Of a stretch of DNA of 64,000 bases, positions 35,180-45,599 are shown piece by piece (the stretch's first letter is position 1; each line of letters opens with the position of its first letter). The notes beneath the pieces are model-generated. The model made no database searches and had not been told where the DNA came from. It was given only the letters and a program-made list of their open reading frames with translations. The position numbers were made by a program, and so were the translations under genes. The DNA comes from Ampelomyces quisqualis (taxonomy: Eukaryota > Ascomycota > Dothideomycetes > Pleosporales > Phaeosphaeriaceae). The stretch lies in contig JAGTXZ010000014.1 in NCBI GenBank assembly GCA_018398575.1, forward strand, positions 1,674,001 through 1,738,000. Direction: 5' to 3'.

Positions 35180-35869
35180 TTACTCTTCTATTAAATCTAA
35201 CAGCAAACTATTGCTGCTACTAGTAGAACGTTCTTAACTGTCTAAATTCCTAGGTACAGACACTAACGCACTACCTAGTTGTCCTCTGTTCTAGCTCTAC
35301 TTACTGCAAGTACTAGCCTTCTACACTACCTTCTACGCCTCCTCTTGCTATGCTAACTAATTAGCTCTTAATACTATTATAATATCTACTAGCTAAGTAA
35401 CTACACTAGTTAACCTAGCTATACTTCTCTAGAGTAACCTAACCTCCTTAGCTATTATCCTAACTTCTCTAGCTAGCTCCTCCCTCTAGTAATAAGCGCT
35501 AACTAATAAGTTAGTGTTATTTAGGTTAGCTACTTGTACAGTGCTTACTTGCACTATAGCAGCTAACTAAAACACTGCCTTCTTAACAGCAACCTCTTAC
35601 TTTAACACAACCTTATTAGACTTATCTCTACTTAGGGCAGTAAACCTACAGTTAAGAGCTTTAGAAAGGCTATTATACTCTTAGCCTATATATAGAGGAA
35701 CTAGGTAACACTTCTTATTTAAGAGTGTATAATAAGTACACTTCTTAGATATATTTAAATAGAATCTAAACTTAATATTAAACTAGCTGTAGGTAAAAGC
35801 CCTTGTAGCCTGCAAGTAAACAACCTAATAGGCTAGAGAATAAGCTTTAGAAGAGACAGAAATAGGTAT
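35180..35869 (-). pseudogene. Antisense accessory ORF of Gypsy-1 (between chromodomain and 3' LTR)
   Basis: Minus-strand counterpart of 49371-50060. The start codon is ATA (ATG in Gypsy-2) and the same terminal residues LIEE-stop occur. It shows REELAREVRIIAKEVRLL (coiled-coil-like) and TSVVTQLVDIIIVLRANQLA. No family recognised. The opposite strand has no comparable frame. Confidence 0.55.
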
Positions 35870-36191
35870 TGTGTGTATCTACAAAACAGTTAGCTAGCAA
35901 TTAAATTAGGAGGGCAGTTAGATAGCTCTAGGTATACAAACGTATAGAAAAGAGTATAAGAAAAGTAATATACTAAGAGCTAGCCTTGTATATATGCTTA
36001 AAAAACTCTAGGTAAATTTAGGATAATAAACGCGCTGCTACGCTAAGTAAAACAATAACAAACAGCTATAACGCGTTATTAGAAATTTAAAGTTAAAGTA
36101 AATAAGACTTTTTAAAATTTTAGAAGGTATCTAAAACAACACTAATATAGACCTAATTAATAGAAACTATTAATTTTAAGAAGGGGGGTAA

Positions 36192-36490
36192 TATAACAAG
36201 CACATGTAAACACATGTTACATCTAATACCTTATAAAGGCTTAGTAACAGATTATGTAGAAAGCTAGTAGATTAGGACTAAAAGCGCTCTAACAGCGCTC
36301 TAACTTAGCTGCTACGCCTACTATAAATATAAGCCTATAGCATAGATAGAGAACAAGTTTCTCTTGTCCTTCTATACAAGACCTATAGGTGTATAGCTAA
36401 TCTAGAATCTCTGATATAACACGCACTCCTATATGCCTCTAATACGTATCCAATTCAATCCTAATAGCTGTACCTACCTGTATCGTTACA
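36192..36490 (+). repeat. 3' LTR of Gypsy-1
   Basis: 299 bp, begins TATAACAAGC (terminal TG mutated to TA). Ends TATCGTTACA, followed by the CTACT duplication (36491-36495). The plus-strand open frame 36433-36714 straddles this LTR end and is not a gene. Confidence 0.95.
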
Positions 36491-36495
36491 CTACT

Positions 36496-36960
36496 AGGCT
36501 TAAAGTAGATTTTTTTTTTAGCTCTTGCCTTTCTAGTAGTAGAGGCAGGGCTTTTTCTAGCAGACTTTCTAGTAAGGTCTTTAGCAACCTCTACGCTACT
36601 AGTAACTGCGTTATTAACCTTTACTTTGCGTTTATAAGAGGCTATTATAGTAGTGTTATAGGTTATAGAGTTACTACTATAATATTTTTAGTGTTTTGGC
36701 CCCTTTGTAAATAAGTAGTAAAGTAGGCTTAGCGTAGGAAATTACTTCTTAGCGTAAAAATTCTGATCTTAAACTAGTAGCACAGCTAATTAGTTAAAAA
36801 CGTAATAAAAAAACGTGTTAACTTACAGTCCTACCTAGAATTAGCTACTAGTTCTACTTAGCTACAAGTTAAAAATAAAGGGTAAGGTTTTATAAAGTTA
36901 ATTTTGTATAGGTAAAGTAGCAAAAGGCAGTAAGCGCAGGCTGTAAGGTAGAAAACTACG
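36496..36960 (-). pseudogene. Histone H3-like gene of hAT-2, N-terminal and tail exons
   Basis: Minus strand from about 36780: FYAKK-FPTLSLLYYLFTKG, then YKRKVKVNNAVTSSVEV and AKDLTRKSARKSPASTTRKA, then KKKIYFKP. The AKDLxxKSARKSPA part aligns with RKQLASKAARKSAPATGG of H3, and KKKIYFKP with KKPHRYKP. The preceding 60 or so residues have no H3 counterpart but are shared by all three copies in this window. A further upstream intron (36783-36823 on the minus strand: GTAAGTTAACACG, TTTATTACG, CTAATTAG) again has the octamer. A 5' exon beyond it is likely but I cannot find its start codon. Confidence 0.8.
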
Positions 36961-37566
36961 CTAGCAGCTAACGCAACGCACAGACTAACTCTACCTGTTT
37001 CCTAGGCAATAGGCTACTAAAAAAAAACACTAGAACTACACGCCTATATTAGCTACGCGCTTTATTACATCGCTTTATTACGCTTAACACTATAGAATCA
37101 ATTAAATCTAAGGAAATTAACGTTGTTAATTAGCTAGAGGGCTTTCTACTACCTCTCCTAGTTAAAATCCTACTACATTTTAAAGAAGAGGAGTAGGCTA
37201 AACTTACTAAAGTAAAGGCACTAAATTTTTGTTATTAATTATATTAATATGTCTAGGGTTTTACTTCTAGAGATAATAAAATTAGCTATATTCTTAATTC
37301 TTGTAGTATTAATACTCTAAAGCAAGGCCGCCTAACAAATTTCTAGGTCTACTCTAGTATACATCTTAGCAGTAGCGCTATGTAATTAAGGGAGCTAGCT
37401 ACTATTGCAAAGGCTAAGTCCTTAGATTAATTAGCTAAGTACTAGCTTAAGAAAAAGATTAAAAAGAGCGTTAGGTACAAGGCGTTGTCTTTAAGGTAGC
37501 AGAATAAGAAGCTTAAGAATAAGCTTAAGGCTCTAGCAGCAAAGCGCTTTACTAGTAAGCAGTTAA

Positions 37567-37615
37567 GTAAGTTATTACACTTTTTTATTACATATATTTT
37601 ACTTATATTACATAG
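37567..37615 (+). other. Intron in gene Z (hAT-2) with paired TTATTAC
   Basis: GTAAGT donor, two TTATTACA motifs 13 nt apart, TACTTAT branch-like site, CATAG acceptor (or CTAAG at 37620). hAT-1 equivalent near 3331-3380. Confidence 0.7.
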
Positions 37616-37946
37616 CTAAGTAGTTAATAACCTCTATTTCCTAAGTTAAAAAAAAATAGGAGGTTATTTAAATTAAGATTAACATGCGCGCCTACAATTT
37701 TGCTATAGAGGAGTCTGCTTTAGCGCTAGTAGACTCTTAAAAAAAGCTAACAACATATTAAGCTTACACCTAAATATATAGAGCTAGTAGGGCTCTAGAG
37801 AAGATTATTTAGAAGAAGTACACTTATAGGCTACACCTTCTTAAGACTAATAGCTTTAAGACACTTTAGCTTAAGGCTAAATAGCTTAGGTTTTGTAATA
37901 AGCTAACGCTAGAGAAATAGGCCCTAGTAATAGATTAGAATTAGTA

Positions 37947-37997
37947 GTAAGTTTATTACACTTCTTTATTATATACTTACACTAACCTAACTTATAG
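37947..37997 (+). other. Second intron in gene Z (hAT-2) with paired TTTATTA
   Basis: GTAAGT, TTTATTACA and TTTATTATA, ACTAAC branch-like site, TATAG acceptor, 51 nt. The hAT-1 equivalent begins at 3703 with TTTATTACG twice. Confidence 0.75.
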
Positions 37998-39738
37998 AAG
38001 GCATAAACTAACACCTCCTTTAGAGTTTACTTCTAACCTAGTGCTTTATAGCAATAGGCTATATGTTAAGAGACGTAATAAGACTAAGTGTAAGAAAGAA
38101 GTAGAAGATTCTAGTAAGGAGCTAGAGGCCTATTTTAAGACTCTGCTTAATGTTTATAAAGATAATAAGGATAGTAATTTATATAATAGAAATAGTTAGC
38201 GTAAAGATAAGAAGGCTAGGGATCTAAGCAATAGTACTTAAGAAGAGTTTTTAGACCTAGAGTAACATATAATTAGCTTTGCTGTATATTACTGCCTAAT
38301 ACAGCCTGTTTATTAATGCCTATTATAGTTAAGTGCTAAAAAATTTACTCTTGTACTAACCTTATCTAATTTCATATATTTAGCCCTAATATTTACTTCT
38401 AAATAAACTAGGAAATAGTGTTCTAGGCAGAACTACCCCTCTACTCTATTATCTAATTTCAAAATACTTAAAACTCTATACTTGTTAGATTTGTCTAACT
38501 ACCTGCTATTACTTTCTTTTTTAAAACCTACTAATTAGTTATTACGTTTTTTTATTACAGCTATAGAGGCAAGTAACCTGCTGCTAACACCTAACAATTT
38601 ATATTCTAGCGTGCCTAAAATACTACACAAATTTATACAAGACGCTTTTTAAATCCTAAAATCTAGCCTTTAGAGGACAATCTATATCCTAAAACGCCTA
38701 ATTTACTACACTAATTATTGCTAAAACAACGCTAAGGCTATTAGAGCATAGGATGCCTAGTAGTAGAACACTTTATAGGCCTAGGATTAAATCTATACAC
38801 AACCTTAATAGAACGCAGCCTAACGCTTAGCGTATGTATAGACCTAGTTTAGAGAGTACGCCTATATACACACTAGCTAGCTACATGTATATTACCTAAA
38901 CTATAGGTAAGTACTTTAATACCTAACTAATTACTATATTAGTACAAAACACCTCTTTAACTACTTTAAGTTACATAAGTGCAAGGGTGTTACTAAGTCT
39001 ATTTATCTAAGGCTACCTTTTCTACTATCTACGCTATAAAATAGATCTCTACGCTAACTATTTACTACCTAGGAATTTAAGAAGGAAATAGTACGCGTGC
39101 TTCTTAATAGTAACTAGTTGTTTTAAACCTTAGAGTAACCTTTATTCTATTACTTTATTTAATTTCTTTAACTAGGCACAATTATCTCTTCCTAGTACAA
39201 GTTCTCTCTAATACTTTAAAACTAATATAAGCAGGTAGCTTAAAACCTCCTCTACAACCTAGGCAGAACAACAAAAATATCTATTGCTCTAGACGCCTAG
39301 TCTACTGCAAACTACCTTAGCTTCTTAGCTATTAAAGCTTACTATATTAATGTTAGCTAGCAAATAAGAAAGGTCTTATTAGATTTTATCCTATTATAAG
39401 AGCGCTACACTAGAGTTTTAATAGTAGCTAATCTAATGCATGTGCTTAAAAAAACTAACACTATAAAGAGACTTTTAGCTGTTACTTGTAACAATGCTTT
39501 AAACAATAGAACTCTTACTAGGAGCCTTAAAAGCTATCTTGCTAACAAGGGTATTAAATAGAGCGCAAAGGAAAACACTATCCTATACCTTACTTATATT
39601 ATTAACCTTGTAGTCTAGGATATTATATTGCACCTAAGGCTAACAGCTTTACCTAAAATAGAAGGAGCTAAGTAGCTTTAACGTTGCTATGTTTATTAAA
39701 TTAATAATACAATATTAGTGCTAAACTTACTTTGCAAA

Positions 39739-39789
39739 GTATATAAAGTCCTTTATTATAGTTCTTTATTACGCGCTTACTACCTCTAG
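39739..39789 (+). other. Intron in hAT transposase (hAT-2) with paired TTTATTA
   Basis: GTATAT donor, CTTTATTATA and CTTTATTACG about 14 nt apart, CTTACTA branch-like site, CTCTAG acceptor. hAT-1 has it at about 41818-41868 (TTTATTACAATTC then TTTATTACG). Confidence 0.65.
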
Positions 39790-40416
39790 ATCTAGGCAAT
39801 TTGCATTGCGATTAATTTGTTACTCTAACAATTTAAACAATTCTTAAAAGTACAGTCTAATATACCTACAAATTAACGCCTTTATGTAATATAAGATATA
39901 AAAACTAGATAGAACTTAACATATAATATGTGTAAGCAAGCCTGCTAACTAGCCTCCTATATTAATAATTAGCTTAAGAAGGAAATTGCACTTAGCTAAT
40001 TAATCCTAGGTAGTAATAGGAACAGCTAGGACAACAATTTAGTAGCCAATTTTAAGAACCTAAAAAGACTTTAACTAGCTCTAGCTAAATAGTCGCACTT
40101 AAGAGCTATAACCTATATACTAGTAAACTTTAAAACAGCTACTAACAAAATTAGTAAAAATAATATACTACAGGCGCCTTATATATAGATAATGTACAAT
40201 AGGCTTTTTAACTTCCTAGATTAGATAACTACTAAGCTATTAAATAAGAAAGATAAGAGTAGTTATTAAGAGGAGTAGCCTACTATTGTTAGGGCTGTAG
40301 TAGAGAAGGGTAAGAAGAAATTGTTAAAGTACTATTCACGCATAGATAAAGAGTAAGGATACCTGTATAATACAGCTACTATTCTTAATCTAAGTCAAAA
40401 GCTTTCTGCGTATAAA

Positions 40417-40469
40417 GTAAGTTTTTTTTTATTATATATGTTTATTACGCTGTTAACTATTACACGCAG
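40417..40469 (+). other. Intron in hAT transposase (hAT-2) with paired TTTATTA
   Basis: GTAAGT donor, TTTATTATA and TTTATTACG, GTTAACTA branch-like site, ACGCAG acceptor, 53 nt. Confidence 0.7.
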
Positions 40470-41698
40470 AAAAATAAGTAAAAATCTAATTTTAAACATA
40501 TATATTAGCGTTAGTTCTTAGAGTATATAAGCTAATATAACAATTAACCTATATAACTCTATAGGAACTATACCTTAGTCTGCCTTGCTTAGCCTTACTA
40601 ATTCCTTAAAAATTAGTAGTTTAAAAGGCCCTCTAAACTTATAGTACAGTTAAGTAGAGCAGGTTCTAAGTTACACAAAGAACTAAACCTAGGTATTAGG
40701 CTAGTCTGTACAGAGGCCCTCTGCTACCTAAGTACTCCTCTAATAACTAAGGACAAAGAGAGAAATCTAACAGGTATGCTAGCATAGTAGCAGGCTAACG
40801 CAGAAACTTACCTACTTTTAGCCTAGGTAGTAATAGATGTGCTAGCTATTTAGCTTACAGAGGTTAGGGTAGAGCGTTCTTTTAATACTGCAAGAGATAT
40901 AATAAGAGATTAAAGGCATAGACTTAGAGCTAAGACAATTTAGATAATTATAGTTATTAAACACGCAATTACGCACAAGGATAACTTTCTTAGCCTACCT
41001 AAACTGCAATTACTAACTCTAACACGTTAACTAAGTGCTAAAACAGTCTAGGACCTATATAAGATTTAGGGACTAGATCCTTATTTTAGCCTTGTTAACA
41101 CTAGAATAAGGCGCTTTGCAGATCTAATAAGTAACAAAGAGGATAGTAGTAAGAGTAAAGGCAGTAATAGGATAGATTTTGCAACCTCTTCTTTAGGTAC
41201 CTATTTAGAGACTCTTGTGCGTAACGTGCCTAAGTAGTAGCTATAAAGAAAGAGATTAAAGCCCTTGCGCTACCTTAACTAGTTAGTGTAATAAAGAATT
41301 GTAATAAAAGCTTGCTAGGCAATTTAACACTACTAATTTTAAAAATTGTGTTTCTATACTAAGATTTAGCTTTTATGCACTAATTTAAATAGATGTTACT
41401 TTAGTAACGTCTCTAATTTTAAGATTATTTCTTTAGTAAGCTAATTTCTCTTACCCTACTATATACTTAAGTAACATACTGTTTTAGAGGTTATAGTAAA
41501 GGGCGTTGCATAAGTATAACCTAATAGTAGGTAGCTTAACCTAACTACAAAACTAACCTATACCTAGTACCTATGCAACCTAACCCTAACCTATACTCTA
41601 GCTCTACTATAACCTAACTCTTACCCTGCCCCCTACGCTGTTAACCTCTACCTACCTCCTACCTAAAGGAAGGTACCTTCTACCTATTTACCAGCGTA

Positions 41699-41706
41699 GA
41701 CATAAT
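41699..41706. repeat. 8-bp target duplication of hAT-2, right copy (GACATAAT)
   Basis: Exact match of 28545-28552. It joins the interrupted hAT-1 transposase frame. Confidence 0.95.
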
Positions 41707-43410
41707 AGCCTACCTAAGGCTAACAGCCTTACCTAAGATTAAAGGGGCTTAGCAGCTACAACGCTATTACGTTTACTAGATTAATAATAGTATATTAGTG
41801 CCTAACTTCTTGCAAAAGGTATATTACACCCTTTATTACAATTCTTTATTACGCACTAAGCTTCTCTAGATCTAAGCAATTTGTATTGCTATTAATTTGT
41901 TCTTCTAATATTTTAAACAATTTCTAAAGGTACAATCTAATGTACTGCTTAAAAATTAACTCTGTGTAATTTAAGATATTAAGACTAAGTAGAATTTAAC
42001 CTATAATATATGCAAGTGCGCCTACTCCCTAGCTACTTATATTAATAAGTAGCTAGAGTAAGAGATTACACTTAATTAGGCTCTGTAAGGTAGCAGCAGT
42101 AATTTATAAGATAACAACGCAGTTACAGACTTTAAAAACCTTAACAGGCTTTGGCTAGCACCTGCTAAGTAGTTATACCTTAGGGTAATAACACGTATGC
42201 TAGTAAACTTTAAAACAGCTACTAACAGAATTAGTAAAAGTAACACACCTTAGGCCCTATATATCTAGTTAATATATAATAGACTTTTTAACTTTCTAGA
42301 TTAAATAACAACTAAGCTATTTAACAAGGAGGATAAGACTAGCTATTATAAGGAGTAGCTAGCTATAGTAAAGGCAGCAGTAGAGAAAGGCAAGAAGAAG
42401 TTGTTAAAGTATTATTTACGCACAGATAAGAAACAAGAATATCTTTATAACGTTATAACTATCCTTAATCTATCTTAGAAGCTTACTATATATAAGGTAA
42501 AGACTATGTTTATTACACAAGTTTATTACAGCGCACTGCTAATAAAACCTAAGGTAATATATAGAGACTAGACTTTAAACGTATATACTAGCGTTAGTTT
42601 CTAGACTATATTAATTAATACAAAAATAACCTTATAGCAATAAACAGAGACTGTACTCTAGTTTGTCCTTTGCAACTACAGCGTCTACCTAAACACTAGT
42701 AGTTTAGAAGGCCTTTCTCTTAAACAATATAGTCTAGTAGGTTAAGCGCTAATCTTTCTTATAAAACTAACGCAAGCATTAGACTACTTTATGCAAAAGC
42801 TCTCTACTACTTTAGTACTTCTCTAACTAGTAAAGAAGATAAAGAAGAGTTATTAAATATACTTGTCTAGTAGCAGGCTAATATAGACATATACCTATGC
42901 CTAGCCTAGGTAGCTAAAGACGTACTAGCTGTATAGCTTACAGAAGTTAAGGTTAAGCGCTTGTTTAATACTGCAAGAGACGTCTTAGAAGATTAACAGT
43001 ATAAGCTTAGAGTAGAAACAATCTAGAAGATTATAGTTATAAAATACGCAATTACTAAGGAGGATATATAACTAAACTATTCTATACTATAATTGCTAAC
43101 TGTAAGATCTTAACACAGCGCTAAGAGTGTCTAGAATCTACTTAAGCTTTTAGGTCTTATTAATTTTACTAGTCTAACTAGCTCTAGAATCTAATATTTT
43201 AAGAATTAGACAAGCAATAAGGAGTAAGAGGGTAACAAAGAAAATGATATTAGGAAATCTGCAACGCCTTTGTATAGTGCACTACTCTAGACTTCTTAGT
43301 ATAAGTAGCGCCTATAGAGAAAGAGATTAAAGCCTTCTTGTTTCTTAGACTAGCAAGTGTAATAAAAAAATGTAATAAATAGTAGCTCTTAACTATCTAA
43401 AATAACCTAG
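41707..43410 (+). pseudogene. hAT transposase, C-terminal segment of hAT-1 copy
   Basis: Resumes after the hAT-2 insertion with LRLTALPKI. It contains an intron near 41818-41868 and the hATC motif YLCLA-VAKDVLAV-LTEVKVKRLFNTARDVLED at about 42890-43000, followed by YKLRVETI. The 3' noncoding part runs to 43587, where Gypsy-2 is inserted; it continues at 50688. GTAATAAA pairs at 43362-43380 are the octamer in reverse orientation. Confidence 0.85.
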
Positions 43411-43582
43411 GTAAAGAATAGTAATAAACATCTATAATAAGTAGGTTATAAAGCTAATTAAACAGCTGCAAGATTAGACTATTTCTACAATAACTTTATT
43501 TTAGGATACACGCTAAAATAAACTTATTTCTTTTACTCTACTTTACTTCTAAGTAACATACTTGTTATAGGCGTTAGATTAG

Positions 43583-43587
43583 AAGCG
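43583..43587. repeat. Target duplication of Gypsy-2, left copy (AAGCG)
   Basis: The right copy at 50683-50687 is AGGCG, one G/A transition apart. The uninterrupted homolog at 59643-59647 has AGGCG, so AAGCG is the mutated copy. Confidence 0.85.
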
Positions 43588-43886
43588 TGTAACAAGCACA
43601 TGCAAACATATGTTATATCTGATACCTTATAAAGGCTTAGTAACAGATTATGTAAGGAGCTAGCAGATTAGGACCAAAAGCGCTCCAACAGCGCTCTGAC
43701 TCAGCTGCTACGCCTACTATAAATATAAGCCTATAGCATAGATAGAGGACAAGTTTCTCTTGTCCTTTTGTACAAGACCTATAGGTGTATAGCTAATCTA
43801 GAATCTCTGATACAACACGCACTCCTATATGCCTCTGATACGTATCTAATTTGATCCTAATAGCTGTACCTACCTGCGTTGTTACA
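43588..43886 (+). repeat. 5' LTR of Gypsy-2
   Basis: 299 bp, TGTAACAAGC...GTTACA. Retains TCA/CCA/TGA sites (for example GACTCAGCTG) lost in other copies. Confidence 0.93.
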
Positions 43887-44149
43887 TTACAAGAGAAACT
43901 TCGTCCTGCTAGTAATAGCATTCAGATAATATTGCTATTTACTTTTGAAAAGATTGCGTCAAAACGTCTAGAACCCTATCTAAATTAGATCTGTTTGCAA
44001 CCTCAAATCTATTAAACACAGTTAGGATCCCTTAGATCTCCTAATAGCCAAAGCCTTTAGGTTTAGATCTTCCTATTAACACAACAGTTAGGATTACTTT
44101 GGAAAAGTCGCGTTTGGCGCCACAATAGAAACTTAGAGACTATTAATAA

Positions 44150-45420
44150 CCTAGAAGTATCAGAGGCAACGCTAATAACTCCCCCTAAAGAACTAACCTC
44201 AGGAGCCTTTCTCTAAGACAACTCTGTATCAACTGTAACAACCTAGCAACAGAGTGCCAAAGCAAAAAAGACAGACACTAAGAAACCCCCTTAGCCTAGA
44301 GCTGCACTAAATCTGACCCCTGCCTAAATAGAGGTTAATTAATTACAACAAGATTTGAAACAGGCTCTAGCAGAAATTGATTCCCTTAAGAAAGGACTAA
44401 CTCTGTTAGTAGGACCAGACAAGCCCCTACCTACTACTAAATTACCCTAGAACAATTCTGCACTCTGCTGTTTATCTAACAGCTCTACATCTAAGTACTT
44501 ACATTGCTATAAGAGCTTTTGCTAACTTTAACAATCTGAGAAAACGCCTAATATAGACAATCTTAGTAATAGAAAAGATTCTACCTTCTGCTAATAGCAG
44601 GCCTTAATCTAGGATTAACTTGAAATCAACTTAGATTACTATTAGACTAAAAGACAACGCATAGCCTTAGTATAGAGCTACACTACAGAATTAGCCAAGA
44701 GCTATCTTAAGCTACAATATTTATCAGATACTAATCAAGAGCAATTCTAGAACGCTAAGCAAATAGTTAAGCTACTTAAGTCCTATTTTATTACAGGCAA
44801 CAAGGTAGCTAAAAGCTGTGCAGCGTTTAATTAATTGCAGATAACAAAGAAGGAAACGTTCTCCTTGTTTAAAGCTAGGTTTTTGAGTTCTGCGGTTAAG
44901 AGACAAGTACCCCCTTTAGAGTAGTTTTACTACTTGTAGACTAAGATTACGCTAGGGTTGCGAGCCTCTAACCTAGGATTTAGGCACTAATAGAAGAACT
45001 TATTTAATCAGATAGTAGAACACCTTACTGCATACAATATAGAGCAAAAGAACAACCCTACACCAAGTATAACACTAGCTGCTGCTAAGTTACTAATTAG
45101 GTCAGCCCTATAACAGAATTTAGAGCTAAATTAGACTACTACTACTAACGCTCTAACAAATTCTGCGCCAGCCTATTAATCTACAACAGTGCGTCTTCCT
45201 ACAAAGACCTCTAAGCTAGAACAACAGAAGACCCCTAGTAGTTGTTATAATTGTAGTAAGCTAGAACACTACTCTAGTAACTGTATAAAGCCTTGTGTGC
45301 GTTAGATTAAAGCTGTAGAAGTAGATAAGTATAAAGATGCTTAAGAGCAACCTAATCAGGAGGTGTATTATACAGGAAATAGAAGCGCCTAGAAGGATAC
45401 TCCTCTTTGGGCCTAAGCTG
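44150..45420 (+). pseudogene. Gypsy-2 gag relic with intact zinc knuckle
   Basis: The plus-strand frame includes AALNLTPA-IEVN-LQQDLKQ, ALAEIDSLKKGLTLLVG and SDTNQEQF-NAKQIVKLLKS. The CCHC knuckle CYNCSKLEHYSSNC at 45243-45284 has the full C-x2-C-x4-H-x4-C spacing. Gln-type stops elsewhere make it non-functional. Gag would package the element RNA. Confidence 0.8.
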
Positions 45421-45599
45421 TTACAATCTATTTTACCTTAACCTTTCTTATTTGTTTTACAGTCCCTATTTCCTTATGCCTACGCTTCTTTATAACTAAG
45501 GCCTTAGCTTACGCCTTAATACTCTTGTTAACACTAGTGCTTAAGGTTTCCTATTTTTAAATTTACAAATTGTTTTATCTGTTTCTAAAGCCTTGCAGC

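Larger units (their letters stand above)
29378..36490 (+). mobile_element. Chromovirus Gypsy-1, full length, plus strand
   Basis: LTRs 29378-29677 (300 bp) and 36192-36490 (299 bp) start TGTAACAAGC and end GTTACA. CTACT duplications flank both ends. A purine tract AAGAAGGGGGGTA sits directly before the 3' LTR. The internal part encodes gag, protease, RT, RNase H, integrase and chromodomain on the plus strand, and an antisense ORF follows near the 3' end. Inserted in the H3-like gene of hAT-2. 7113 bp. Related copies: 43588-50682, the solo LTR 60109-60407, and 61387 onward. Confidence 0.95.
37120..38270 (+). pseudogene. Gene Z of hAT-2, unidentified
   Basis: Same gene as 2872-4015. Blocks: GFLLPLLVKILLHF, GFTSRDNKISYI, RELATIAKAKSLD and KKKIKKSVRYKALSLR, then after intron 37567-37615 (GTAAGTTATTACAC...) INMRAYNFAIEESALALVDS and KYTYRLHLLKTNSFKTL. 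After intron 37947-37997 (GTAAGTTTATTACAC..., CTAAC, TATAG) come RRHKLTPP and KKEVEDSSKELEAYFKT. Codon-level conservation between the two copies, with stops at Gln codons, shows it was a protein-coding gene when mutated. Nucleic-acid binding is suggested by the basic character only. Confidence 0.55.
38700..41250 (+). pseudogene. hAT transposase of hAT-2
   Basis: Plus-strand frame with Gln-type stops. SIALDA-STANYLSFLAIKAYYIN at about 39270-39350 is the first catalytic Asp region (hAT: xxLDxWTSxxxxxFLAIxAYYI). KVLLDFILL-ERYTRV follows, then LAVTCNNALNNRTLTRSL at 39475-39530 (VTxDNASNN, D->N), and INLVV-DI at 39601-39624. The C-terminal dimerisation region hATC, LTEVRVERSFNTARDIIRD (from about 40850), matches GVERLFNxARDI and is followed by RHRLRAKTI. 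At least two introns are visible (39739-39789 and 40417-40469). Fungal hATs such as Restless also contain introns. Inactive. Confidence 0.88.
28553..41698 (+). mobile_element. hAT DNA transposon copy hAT-2, full length, interrupted by Gypsy-1
   Basis: The left end TATAGTAGTAAATAGG (28553) and the right end CCTATTTACCAGCGTA (41698) are inverted repeats flanked by perfect GACATAAT duplications. Own sequence 28553-29377 plus 36496-41698, about 6.0 kb. It is inserted in the transposase gene of hAT-1. It carries the H3-like gene (minus), gene Z (plus) and the transposase (plus), in the same order as hAT-1. The right subterminal region (41500-41690) contains several CCTAACCCTAACCTA-type repeats, complementary to the left-end GGTTAGG motifs. 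Confidence 0.92.

Noticed and set aside
36433..36714. Open frame of 93 codons, plus strand
   Set aside because: It straddles the Gypsy-1 3' LTR and runs antisense to the H3-like tail exon; chance frame.
41570..41690. CCTAACCCTAACCTA repeats resembling telomeric TTAGGG
   Set aside because: The repeats are imperfect and lie inside the hAT terminal regions (also 1644-1760, 50750-50850, 59690-59830) next to the TIR, so they are subterminal motifs, not telomere.
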